Shown here: piece by piece, positions 36,501-41,805 of the stretch
How positions within the stretch are numbered: position 1 is the first letter of the stretch
How the letters are laid out: each line of letters opens with the position of its first letter
NCBI GenBank assembly: GCA_904066235.2
Contig: CAJFCV020000004.1
Coordinates: 9,548,001 to 9,612,000 of the forward strand
Length of the DNA: 64,000 nucleotides
Direction: 5' to 3'
Source of the DNA: Bursaphelenchus xylophilus
Lineage: Eukaryota; Nematoda; Chromadorea; Rhabditida; Aphelenchoididae
Made by a program: the position numbers and the translations under genes
The notes under the pieces: model-generated
Databases searched by the model: none
Told to the model about the DNA's origin: nothing
Seen by the model: the letters and a program-made list of their open reading frames with translations, nothing else

Positions 36501-39500
36501 TTCGACACTTGCATCGAAGAAAAATAATACTTTTTGGTTTCCCCAATTGTCCTTTTCCCCTATCGTCCAAGTTCCTCTAAATTTGTCTCTCAAATCCGAA
36601 AAATGACGAAGATTTGACGTCATTTCGAAAAATCCTATCTAACCAACAACCCGATTCCAGACCGTTTCCCACCATTGCCTCGAAACTGCCCTTCGATCAT
36701 CAAACGGTCGACAAAAAACCGTGTTATGCAAATTGAATGGGATACGAAGGACATGTTCACGGATGACAATCCTATTGTCCGGATTTCCTCCAACTACGCT
36801 CCGAATCAGACGTTTGCCTGGGGCTACTACCATGTCGTTTATGTTGCAGTGGATGTCAAGGGGAATATCGGGAGATGCGAGTTCGATGTCATCGTGGGAA
36901 ACGAAAACCTTCCCGACCCTTACGAGGTCGAAGTTAAGGCGGTGAGAAAACCGGTGGACAGCGATGAAATTGTGGAATACGCCAGGTTGGAATGCGAAGG
37001 GGACCAGAATTTCTTGAAGGACACGTCACCGTTCTACACCAAGGACGTGCTGGTGAGTTACGAGAAAGATTTATAGGTTTGGAACATCACAGGAGGCGCA
37101 ACGACTTTTCGGGTCAGCGACACTTCGGGTCAACGGTACTATGGGTCGCATCGGTCCGCGTTGTATACGTGGGAGAGGCTAGGAGAAGGCTTAGTAAATA
37201 GAAATGATAAGATTGATAGGGTGCTAGGATAGATTATCACCCATTTTGAGGTATGTACTCACATCAATAATATCAAGGTAAAAGTTGCGGATCTTCGTTT
37301 TTTGCCACAAATTTTGTTCTTTTATATGCTACAATAACTCAGTGTAAAGAAAACTGACGTTTGTAATAGCTAAATTAGAAAACGTGGGCAAATTGCAAGC
37401 TTTCGATAAGTCTCCGCCGAGCCTTCGCCGAGGGTCCGCCGACCATCCAACGGGTTTGCCAGGCCTCATAGACACTTCCTAGAACCTTTTTTTGGGTATT
37501 CACCTGCTCTACGTTCAGTATCGATCGATTTTTGTCTTGACCCGAACTGTCGTCGACCCGAAAAGTCGGGACTCGGAAAAACACATTGATTGTTTGCAGC
37601 ATCGTTGGAGTCGATTCGAAAAGGCTCCCTTGAGCAGTTACCCCTCATGTGTTGCCACAACGAATCCCGAACAGAAGGTTAGCGGCGGCTTGACCTGGAT
37701 CCGCGGCGATTGCAAGGAATCCGAGCGCATCAAACGGGAAATCATCGAGAGCTTGAATAACGCCTCAATAAAATTCAAACAAGAGCATGGCCTGGACGAG
37801 GGATTCTGCCCCGCTGATGACTGTCAAAACATTACCCGTATTGACGACAGTTGTGTGGAGGAGGGACTGCGACATGGCAGGGATGTGGAGGCGGACTTGG
37901 GAGCGGAGAAAATCACCTACGAATATCGTCTGAGTGTCAAGTAGGTGGAGCTTTAACGAAAGATCCCACGTCAATCCATTGTCTTTAGAAGGAGGCCATG
38001 TCAATCCAGTGCATTTCCTGAATCGTTTCGAAACTTCGAATCGTTTTCATTGATTTAAAAGAGAGACGAAACGTCGCGAAATTGTCGGCACTTTTTCTCG
38101 CCAAAAATAATTGCTTTTTCTCGAAAAGGAAGAAGAAAGATAAGAAAATGCATTTTATCGGATAGTGACATTTCGTTTTGAACGAATCACCAAAAAGGGG
38201 CGGGAAATTTTTTCTTCCTTGCTTTCAGCAACACCAAGTTTATTGTGCGGCCATTCATCAACATCACGCTTCACGAATGGTTCAACGATTCGAGAGAGTA
38301 CGATCCCACATATCCGTTGCAAAATTTCGCGTGCGATCCGAGCTATCCGTTCGTTCGGCATGTTCAGAACGTCACCGAGACCCTCGACCTGCAGTTTTGC
38401 ACGGATTGGCCGGCCGGTTCTTTTTTCCAGTCCGGGATGAATGAGTCCGCGCCCTGCCCTGTCAATAAATGTCAGCCGAATAGTACGCAGGACGAGTGCG
38501 TCGACTGCCCGGGTGGGCGGATTACGAAGGACGTCGGATGCAAGGACGAGAAGACCGAGTGCTATTGTAAGTTTTCATCATGGTTTTTAGAAGATCATGC
38601 ATTAGAAGATAGACGTAAACCTCCGAATTTTGGGGTTTACGACAATCAGTTACCATCGCCTGAAAGAGACCTTGTCCGGTCAAGTTCCGATCCCTGGCCT
38701 TAAATCTCACCTCCCACGTCAATCCAGCGCATTTCCTGAACCGTTTCGAAACTTCGTATCGTTTTCGTTGATTTAAAAGAAAGACGAAATGTCGCGAAAT
38801 TATCGGCACTTTTTCTCGCCAAAGATAATTGCTTTTTCTCAAAAAGGAAGAAGAAAAATAAGAGAATGCCTTTTATCGGATAGTGACATTTCGTTTTTAA
38901 CGAATCTCCAAAAAAGGGCGGGAAATTTTTTCTTCTTGATTGACGTGCCTCCTCATTTCAGTTCCTTGCGCGGCGGGCCAATACGGAACATACGACAGGT
39001 GTATTCCATGCCCATTTGGCTACTACAATCCCAAGCCAAACAGCAGCTCATGTGCAACATGTGGCAGTGGTCGCACCACTAACACCACTGGCGCAGACAG
39101 TGTAAGCTTTTGCTATGAGAAGTGCGCCTACCTTCCGGGCCATGTGTTGGACGAGAAGGACGAATGCCAGGAATGCCCTCGGGGCACATACAGGAAAGGC
39201 ACTCAGTGCCAACAATGCAATCCCGGCTTTACAACGCGAACGAGTGCCGCAAACAGTGAAGATGAATGCAGCGTAGTCGACTGTCCCAAGGGCTACACTT
39301 TAAACAAAAAATATAAAGACAGTTTTAACAATATTACCGGCCCCCACCGACAGTATACGACCTATTGCGCGCCTTGCGATAGGTTCTCATTCAAGGAAGT
39401 GACGGGAAACGAAGAGTGCCAACCGTGCCCGAAAGGCACCAGCACCAACATGTCGGGCAGCAGGGCAGTCAATGACTGCAATGTTACCGCTTGCAATCCA

Positions 39501-41684
39501 GAGTTGTCGAATTCATGCACCGATGGCAAAAAATGCACTGAGACGGACGGCGGACAGTCTTTCACCTGCCAATATCCAAATCTGGACAAGTCAAAGGAGG
39601 AAAACTGGCTTTACCTGATTCTGCTTGGCTTCTTCATCCTGCTATTTGTACTACTGCTTTTATTGTTTGTTTCGAACAAGCGAGAACTGTAAGTCAAGTT
39701 TACGACGGAAGGGAGGGGTTCCACTGTTTTCAACTTTAGCTTTTGCCACGGGCAAAGTACAGTGGCAGACCTAAGTTAGTGGCAAAAAACGTACCATTTT
39801 GCATCCGGGTAGTATCAAAATATAGCAAAATGGCTCCCTCTCCTTGGGGCCCTTTTCCTCATAAAAAGAGCGAGCGCGCTTTTGCAGAGTTTTTTTCACT
39901 TGGAGAAGGAGGCATTTTGCCACATTGTTTGATACTTCCCGGATGCGAAATGGTACGTTTTTTGCCACTGGATCAGGTCCGTCACTGTACGCGAAAAACA
40001 GGGCGCGGCCAGAGAGAAAAACTATTTTTGGATTGGATTTTTTTGTGGAAACGTCACTGTTTTTGATATGAATAACAAGGTTGATATCTTCCATACATAA
40101 TTTCTCAAAGAATGTATGAAATTTCACCAAGTTTTGGACAAAAAATCTTGGTTGTTTCTGCAAAACACGAGCAAGGAATCTCGCGTGGACCGTAAGAAAA
40201 GAGCAACCGTGACGGACCTGATCCAGTGGCAAAAAACGTGCCATTTTGCATCCGAGAAGTATCGATTTTGCCACTGGATCAGGTCCGTCATTGTAGATTG
40301 CTCTTTTTTACTGTCCACGCGAGATTCCTGGCTCATGTTTTGCAGAAACAACCAAGATTTTTTGTCCAAAACTTGGTGAAATTTCATACTTTCTTTGAGA
40401 AATTATGTATGGAAGACATCAACCTTGCCATTCATATCAAAAACATGGCCATGCAGTCGTTGGATCCTTTCGAATTACTCATTTTCAATTTTCAGTCTTC
40501 GTTACATAGACGCGACCTGCCCATGGCTGTTGTTCTGTTGGATGCGGAAGGAGGGCAACCGCAGGTTCAGTGTGAACCCGACCAGAGACACTTCCAACTT
40601 GCCGTTCAGTCCGAACACCCAAAACTCGGATGAAATGGAGGACACGTCGACTACGGAAGTCTCCGCAGCCAACGATCCATTGGATTCGGCATCGGCGATC
40701 GAAAGCCTTCCAAGCGAAGAGCATTGGATGAAACAGCGGACGAAACACACTGCGGTAAGTTTTATATTAGTGTGGTATATCACAGACATGCGGTATATCA
40801 TAGATCGCATTGAGTATAACTGCATCTACAGCGCACAGACTTGAGTGCTCTAAGATTTGCAGGCTGTGAGCACATTTTTTTATCATCATTTTGCTCTCTA
40901 ACAGTTTTGCGAGGCGTTTTCGTCTCCCTTTGTTTCCCTGATTATAACGGCCACACCCAAAAACTTGGGCGGATTCTTGTATGATCAACTGATAAGGATC
41001 ATGTTTCTGTGATTTTTTTTTTAATTGAAGCATATGATAAGCTTCACATATAGGTTATAAATAGCTTGATTTAACTAGGCGTGCGAGGGTTTTGTACTTA
41101 ATTTTAAATACAGTGGCTCCTCTATAATTTCTTAGTTCCTTCCAATTCGTTTTATAGAGGTTTGACTGTAAATTTTGATTCTTGGAATAACAGGGTTTTT
41201 GGCGTGACTGTCGCAAAGAACCTTCATTTTGAGTGTCCACACTGTCTAAGATTTGTTAAGAAATTTTAAAAAAACCTGCTTGCAGACCCTCGACCCGCTA
41301 ACCGAGATTCGCACCAACTTGATGCACGTGATGACCTCCGCAACGTCGGCAGTGTCCTCCGATTCGAGCGGGAAGCGGACTCCGCCGCCCATCCTGACCG
41401 GCAGCCCCTCGCGGCGGGATATGGAGGCGGCCAAGGCGGCGGCGCGTGTAGCTCGCTCCGAGACCTATCAAATGGCCACATTCGGCCAAAGCAGTCCGGT
41501 GCAAAGTCCTCGAGTCAAGGTGGAAGCCGGGATCATCCGACATCATCGAACTGTCGGCCCAACAATGGTGGAGGCCAGGCCGTTGAGGGCTCCGCAATTT
41601 ATTCCGAGAGTGAATACGATCCAAGCGCCTGCGCCACGACTGGCCAGTACAACCGAAGAGGACGATGAGGGGTTCTTCTGCTGA
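5889..41684 (+). CDS. Giant mosaic type I membrane protein (Sushi/EGF/Ig/HYR/GCC2/LamG), 5' end missing
   Basis: At least 31 exons: 5889-6107, 6221-6394, 6497-6610, 6655-6837, 7631-7768, 8111-8150, 8216-8340, 8788-9105, 9247-9579, 9919-10288, 10676-10992, 19715-20277, 20694-20967, 21033-21353, 21421-21582, 22259-22585, 23238-23634, 28752-29041, 31248-31528, 31573-31693, 32218-32597, 34029-34140, 34269-34549, 34870-35040, 35109-35316, 36661-37052, 37600-37940, 38229-38566, 38962-39688, 40496-40754, 41286-41684. Reading phase is continuous across all 30 junctions, giving about 2,890 residues; poly(A) signal AATAAA at 41748. The module mix resembles SVEP1-like adhesion proteins, but the transmembrane helix and about 220-residue tail make it a cell-surface receptor or adhesion molecule. 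Function is inferred from domains only; the signal-peptide exon was not found. Confidence 0.85.
7904..8065. repeat. MITE with CAGTCTGTCGGGAAA ends, copy 1
   Basis: A 162-base element in receptor intron 5 with terminal inverted repeats CAGTCTGTCGGGAAA, flanked by AT on both sides. Further copies are at 33789-33940 (flanks CT) and 48135-48287 (flanks AT), which suggests a 2-base target duplication. Confidence 0.75.
9601..9812. repeat. CAGTG..GGACCTGAT MITE, copy 1
   Basis: Inverted-repeat element in receptor intron 9 beginning TACAGTGGCGGACCTGATTC and ending with its complement and TA. It is the first of seven related copies in the window (see 19222, 20350, 21640, 31713, 39758, 40207). The arms contain a GCATCC.GGAAG..TCAAAAA phrase. 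Confidence 0.75.
10320..10650. repeat. ACGACTTTTCG-type repeat, copy 1
   Basis: Sequence in receptor intron 10 closely similar to 37098-37569 in intron 26. Shared phrases are GAGGCTAGGAGAAG, GTCTCCGCCGAGCCT and TTTGCCAGGC. The 37-kb copy has inverted ends ACGACTTTTCGGGTC. Confidence 0.6.
12293..14531 (-). CDS. Wnt ligand, nested in receptor intron 11
   Basis: Four exons on the minus strand: 14473-14531, 13775-14004, 13054-13463, 12293-12700; 368 residues, phase-consistent throughout. The first exon gives a signal peptide [18 protein letters not shown]. Wnt hallmarks follow in order: [53 protein letters not shown] (the acylated Ser loop), [26 protein letters not shown] and [13 protein letters not shown]. 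It is a secreted, lipid-modified morphogen acting through Frizzled receptors. Length and Cys pattern look complete and functional. I cannot decide which nematode Wnt orthologue it is. It lies antisense inside an 8.7-kb intron of the receptor gene. Intron 2 carries a 91-base hairpin element, and introns 2 and 3 plus upstream DNA carry a recurring TCGTATAAAATGTCACC motif. Confidence 0.93.
13655..13745. repeat. 91-base near-perfect hairpin MITE in Wnt intron 2
   Basis: Starts TACAGGGTCTTTCAAGAAAC and ends with its exact complement, with only a short loop near 13700. TA lies at both outer ends. The near-perfect arms suggest recent insertion or strong conversion. Confidence 0.8.
15090..15684 (+). 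mobile_element. tRNA-bearing inverted-repeat element, copy 1
   Basis: Ends are ACAAGGAAAGTACTTTTATG and its complement. The inverted arms are roughly 130 bases and include AGCTGCCCATTTTAGG. Between the arms is a tRNA-Ser-like unit (15302-15388) followed by a T7 run. It is nearly identical to 58986-59589 in reverse orientation and related to 61887-62454. It lies in receptor intron 11, upstream of the Wnt gene. Confidence 0.75.
15302..15388 (+). tRNA. tRNA-Ser/Leu-like unit inside the element (probably pseudo-tRNA)
   Basis: Contains a good internal box A (TGGCCGAGTGG) and box B (GGTTCGATT), a spacer long enough for a variable arm, and a TTTTTTT Pol III terminator at 15392-15398. The acceptor and anticodon stems pair poorly, so a working tRNA is unlikely. 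A Pol III transcript of SINE type is more plausible. Confidence 0.45.
18137..18709. repeat. 570-base palindromic element
   Basis: The left arm from 18137 (TTTTTTGAAATCTTGGGAAA) is repeated inverted up to 18709 with a centre near 18420. Both arms contain AATTTTCGGTCAG-type phrases and CACTCTCTCGAAAAAA. No coding capacity. Located in receptor intron 11. Confidence 0.7.
19222..19480. repeat. CAGTG..GGACCTGAT MITE, copy 2
   Basis: TA-flanked element starting TACAGTGGGGGACCTCATCC with a matching inverted right end. Located at the 3' end of receptor intron 11. Confidence 0.75.
20350..20675. repeat. CAGTG..GGACC-type MITE, copy 3 (diverged)
   Basis: Inverted ends TACACAGTGCGGGTCAGGAT and complement. 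The internal arms differ from the other copies (AAATAGCGTTCTT and its complement). It fills most of receptor intron 12 and stops 18 bases before the 3' splice site. Confidence 0.65.
21640..21900. repeat. CAGTG..GGACCTGAT MITE, copy 4
   Basis: Starts TACAGTGGGGGACCTGATCC and ends at 21900 with its complement and TA. In receptor intron 15. Confidence 0.8.
21951..22225. repeat. Palindromic element in receptor intron 15
   Basis: Left arm CCAGAATTTTGTATC and right arm ending AAATTCTGG, with nested CATAGTGGAACCTC / CCACTATG and CATAAGTGAAATTCG / CGAATT phrases. It lies 33 bases from the next 3' splice site. Confidence 0.6.
22619..23158. repeat. 540-base palindromic element, family shared with 36117-36553
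   Basis: Outer arms AAGACTGTTTTAAGTCAA and complement. Internal phrases such as CGATG.AAGTGTCGAAATTA and AATCGATGGCGCTGA are shared with the copy in receptor intron 25. Located in receptor intron 16. Confidence 0.7.
23737..24274 (-). CDS. U5 snRNP thioredoxin-like protein DIM1/TXNL4A
   Basis: Two exons on the minus strand, 24146-24274 and 23737-24036, giving 142 residues, the length of human TXNL4A. It starts [19 protein letters not shown] and continues [50 protein letters not shown] and ends RDYSTKYKY, matching the family almost throughout. DIM1 is a thioredoxin-fold component of the U5 and U4/U6.U5 tri-snRNP, essential for pre-mRNA splicing in the nucleus. It is the last of four same-strand genes inside receptor intron 17. 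Its start codon is about 105 bases from the probable 5' part of an unrecognised plus-strand gene. Confidence 0.95.
24381..24859 (+). CDS. Unrecognised small helical protein, 5' end unresolved
   Basis: Two adjoining open segments on the plus strand, 24381-24500 and 24551-24859, joined by a 50-base GT...CAG intron with conserved phase 0. Together they give about 142 residues ending IRKDLISRK. The composition is that of a helical protein ([40 protein letters not shown]), without motifs I recognise. No in-frame ATG is visible in the first segment, and an in-frame stop lies just upstream of 24381, so at least one further 5' exon is needed. The gene is convergent with the STARD7-like gene, the two stop codons being four bases apart. 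The DIM1 start lies just behind it, consistent with a shared divergent promoter. It could instead be a decayed gene, though the open frame across both segments argues against that. Confidence 0.5.
24864..25953 (-). CDS. START-domain lipid transfer protein, STARD7/PCTP-like
   Basis: Three exons on the minus strand: 25411-25953, 25054-25304, 24864-25014; 314 residues. The N terminus ([17 protein letters not shown]...) is basic and amphipathic, like a mitochondrial targeting signal. The START domain follows, with [53 protein letters not shown] and [20 protein letters not shown], all typical of the phosphatidylcholine-transfer subgroup. By homology it would bind phosphatidylcholine and deliver it to mitochondria. 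It is third in the nested minus-strand series, 230 bases after the TFIIA gamma stop codon. Confidence 0.88.
26184..26556 (-). CDS. Transcription initiation factor IIA gamma subunit (TFIIA small subunit)
   Basis: Two exons on the minus strand, 26380-26556 and 26184-26339; 110 residues, matching the family's usual length of about 110. It starts [20 protein letters not shown], continues [18 protein letters not shown] and TTFK, and after the splice [16 protein letters not shown] ... DRVKVVACD. The N-terminal four-helix part and C-terminal beta barrel are both complete. It pairs with TFIIA alpha/beta and stabilises TBP on promoter DNA. It begins 240 bases after the AAMP stop codon. Confidence 0.95.
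26797..28335 (-). CDS. AAMP-like WD40 protein
   Basis: Seven exons on the minus strand: 28278-28335, 28078-28236, 27891-28036, 27730-27855, 27391-27657, 27058-27315, 26797-26979; 398 residues. An acidic N terminus ([19 protein letters not shown]) precedes WD40 repeats, for example [52 protein letters not shown] and [20 protein letters not shown]. Architecture and the DLEW.LWHP motif match angio-associated migratory cell protein (Sqt1-like in fungi, a chaperone for ribosomal protein uL16). It is the first gene of the nested minus-strand series; its upstream region is the 416 bases before receptor exon 18. Confidence 0.88.
29075..29515. mobile_element. hAT-type MITE rich in GGCTCC/GGAGCC, with 8-base target duplication
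   Basis: Terminal inverted repeats CAGAGATTGCCACGG are followed by degenerate GGCTCC hexamer arms. The sequence GTAGGGTA is present exactly on both sides (29067-29074 and 29516-29523). An 8-base duplication and CAGAG ends fit the hAT superfamily. No transposase. A similar GGGAGCCGGG-rich fragment is at 62469-62535. In receptor intron 18. Confidence 0.85.
29538..31053. mobile_element. 1.5-kb palindromic element, TA-flanked, copy 2
   Basis: Same ends (TATACTCCGCC...) and largely the same arms as 2934-4439, with a different outermost 120 bases in each arm. The centre is near 30295. In receptor intron 18, directly abutting the mariner-type element at 31054. Confidence 0.85.
31054..31237. mobile_element. 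Short mariner-type element (184 bases) at a splice acceptor
   Basis: Inverted ends TTAGGTTGATGCATAATTA with TA at both sides (31052-31053 and 31238-31239), as in mariner elements with TTAGGTTG ends. The right TA is the start of the TATTTTTCAG acceptor of receptor exon 19. Confidence 0.8.
31713..31943. repeat. CAGTG..GGACC MITE, copy 5
   Basis: Left end TGCAGTGGACCTTACCCAGT, right end GATCAGGTCCGTCACTGTA; arms as in copies 1, 2 and 4. In receptor intron 20. Confidence 0.7.
32825..33765 (+). pseudogene. Helitron-like relic with Arg-rich ORF, broken by a frameshift and a mariner insertion
   Basis: Open segments encode [19 protein letters not shown]..., then after a frame change [17 protein letters not shown], then [20 protein letters not shown] and [20 protein letters not shown] followed by a stop. 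The repeated R/E-rich 'ESPE..ERLA' pattern recalls the region upstream of animal Helitron Rep/helicase proteins, but no Rep or helicase motif is present. Both flanks (about 32825-32940 and 33675-33765) recur at 46355-46665, a shortened copy. In receptor intron 21. Confidence 0.4.
33109..33475. mobile_element. Mariner-type element (367 bases) nested in the Helitron-like relic
   Basis: Inverted ends TTAGGTTGGCAACTAAGTTA with TA duplications at 33107-33108 and 33476-33477. Removing it together with one TA copy restores a continuous reading frame in the surrounding relic. Confidence 0.8.
33789..33940. repeat. MITE with CAGTCTGTCGGGAAA ends, copy 2
   Basis: 152 bases with inverted ends CAGTCTGTCGGGAAAATAAT, flanked by CT on both sides. 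In receptor intron 21. Confidence 0.8.
34608..34846. repeat. CACGTCAATCC MITE, copy 1
   Basis: Inverted ends CACGTCAATCC; makes up most of the 320-base receptor intron 23 and ends 23 bases before the acceptor of exon 24. The internal phrase GAGAGACGAAATGTC and TCGGCACTTTTTCTCGCC are shared with the copies at 37965 and 38715. Confidence 0.75.
35340..36035. mobile_element. TA-flanked element with CAGGGTGCGG ends
   Basis: Inverted ends CAGGGTGCGGCAATTTTTCG and complement, TA on both sides. Inside is a nested stretch related to the dispersed repeat of 540-960 (AAAGTTTCAGCCCGCACCTTT, CACACAGAAAAACTT). In receptor intron 25. Confidence 0.75.
36117..36553. repeat. Palindromic element, family of 22619-23158
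   Basis: Arms share CGATGCAAGTGTCGAAATTA and ATCGATGGCGCTGA with the intron 16 copy. Centre near 36305. In receptor intron 25. Confidence 0.65.
37098..37569. repeat. ACGACTTTTCGGGTC-ended repeat, copy 2
   Basis: Left end ACGACTTTTCGGGTC and right end GACCCGAAAAGTCGG. Internal phrases match 10320-10650. Ends about 30 bases before receptor exon 27. Confidence 0.65.
37965..38218. repeat. CACGTCAATCC MITE, copy 2 (right end lost)
   Basis: Starts CACGTCAATCC, repeats a second CATGTCAATCC start about 30 bases on, then continues as copy 1 up to GGGGCGGGAAATTTTTTC, 10 bases before the acceptor of receptor exon 28. It is nearly the whole of intron 27. Confidence 0.7.
38715..38947. repeat. CACGTCAATCC MITE, copy 3
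   Basis: Inverted ends CACGTCAATCC and ATTGACGTG, flanked on both sides by CCTCC (38710-38714 and 38948-38952). The right flank leads directly into the TCATTTCAG acceptor of exon 29. Confidence 0.75.
39758..39989. repeat. CAGTG..GGACC MITE, copy 6
   Basis: Starts TACAGTGGCAGACCTAAGTT and ends GATCAGGTCCGTCACTGTA. In receptor intron 29. Confidence 0.7.
40060..40444. repeat. Palindrome with CAGTG-type MITE core (copy 7 at 40207-40295)
   Basis: The outer arms (TTTTGATATGAATAACAAGG and complement, TTGGTTGTTTCTGCAAAAC and complement) enclose a short 89-base pair of inverted GACGGACCTGATCCAGTGGC ends. Either one palindrome formed around the other, or the core marks the point of inversion. In receptor intron 29. 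Confidence 0.65.
41111..41168. repeat. 58-base TA-flanked mini inverted repeat
   Basis: CAGTGGCTCCTCTATAA and TTATAGAGGTTTGACTG with TA at each side, a Tc1/pogo-like end arrangement. In receptor intron 30. Confidence 0.5.
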
Positions 41685-41747
41685 GATTTGAAGTTTTTCC
41701 TACTATCAAAATCGGGTATTTTCTGTATTGTTTCACAGTTTTTGTCT

Positions 41748-41753
41748 AATAAA
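41748..41753 (+). terminator. Poly(A) signal of the receptor gene
   Basis: AATAAA 64 bases after the stop codon at 41684. The converging chitinase gene has its own AATAAA on the minus strand at 41771-41776, so the two 3' ends overlap or nearly touch. Confidence 0.7.
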
Positions 41754-41805
41754 TGATTTTTGTATTAAAATTTATTGCATATGTCCATTAAAATGTGCTG
41801 TTTCA

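Larger units (their letters stand above)
34269..38566 (+). other. Receptor exons 23-28: LamG/pentraxin-like domain, HYR repeat, unassigned Cys-containing region
   Basis: Exons 23-25 look like one concanavalin-type LamG/pentraxin domain ([11 protein letters not shown] near the start, [20 protein letters not shown], ending [18 protein letters not shown]). Exon 26 is an HYR repeat ([20 protein letters not shown]). Exons 27 and 28 encode about 225 residues that I do not recognise, with spaced Cys and N-glycosylation sequons. Confidence 0.65.
38962..41684 (+). other. Receptor exons 29-31: GCC2 repeats, transmembrane helix, cytoplasmic tail
   Basis: Exon 29 has at least three Cys-rich GCC2/GCC3-like repeats ([15 protein letters not shown] and similar). 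They are followed by a single strongly hydrophobic helix starting [15 protein letters not shown] and then NKREL, a stop-transfer signal. Exons 30 and 31 give a Ser/Thr-, Glu- and Arg-rich cytoplasmic tail without recognisable catalytic motifs, ending DDEGFFC. Confidence 0.8.
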
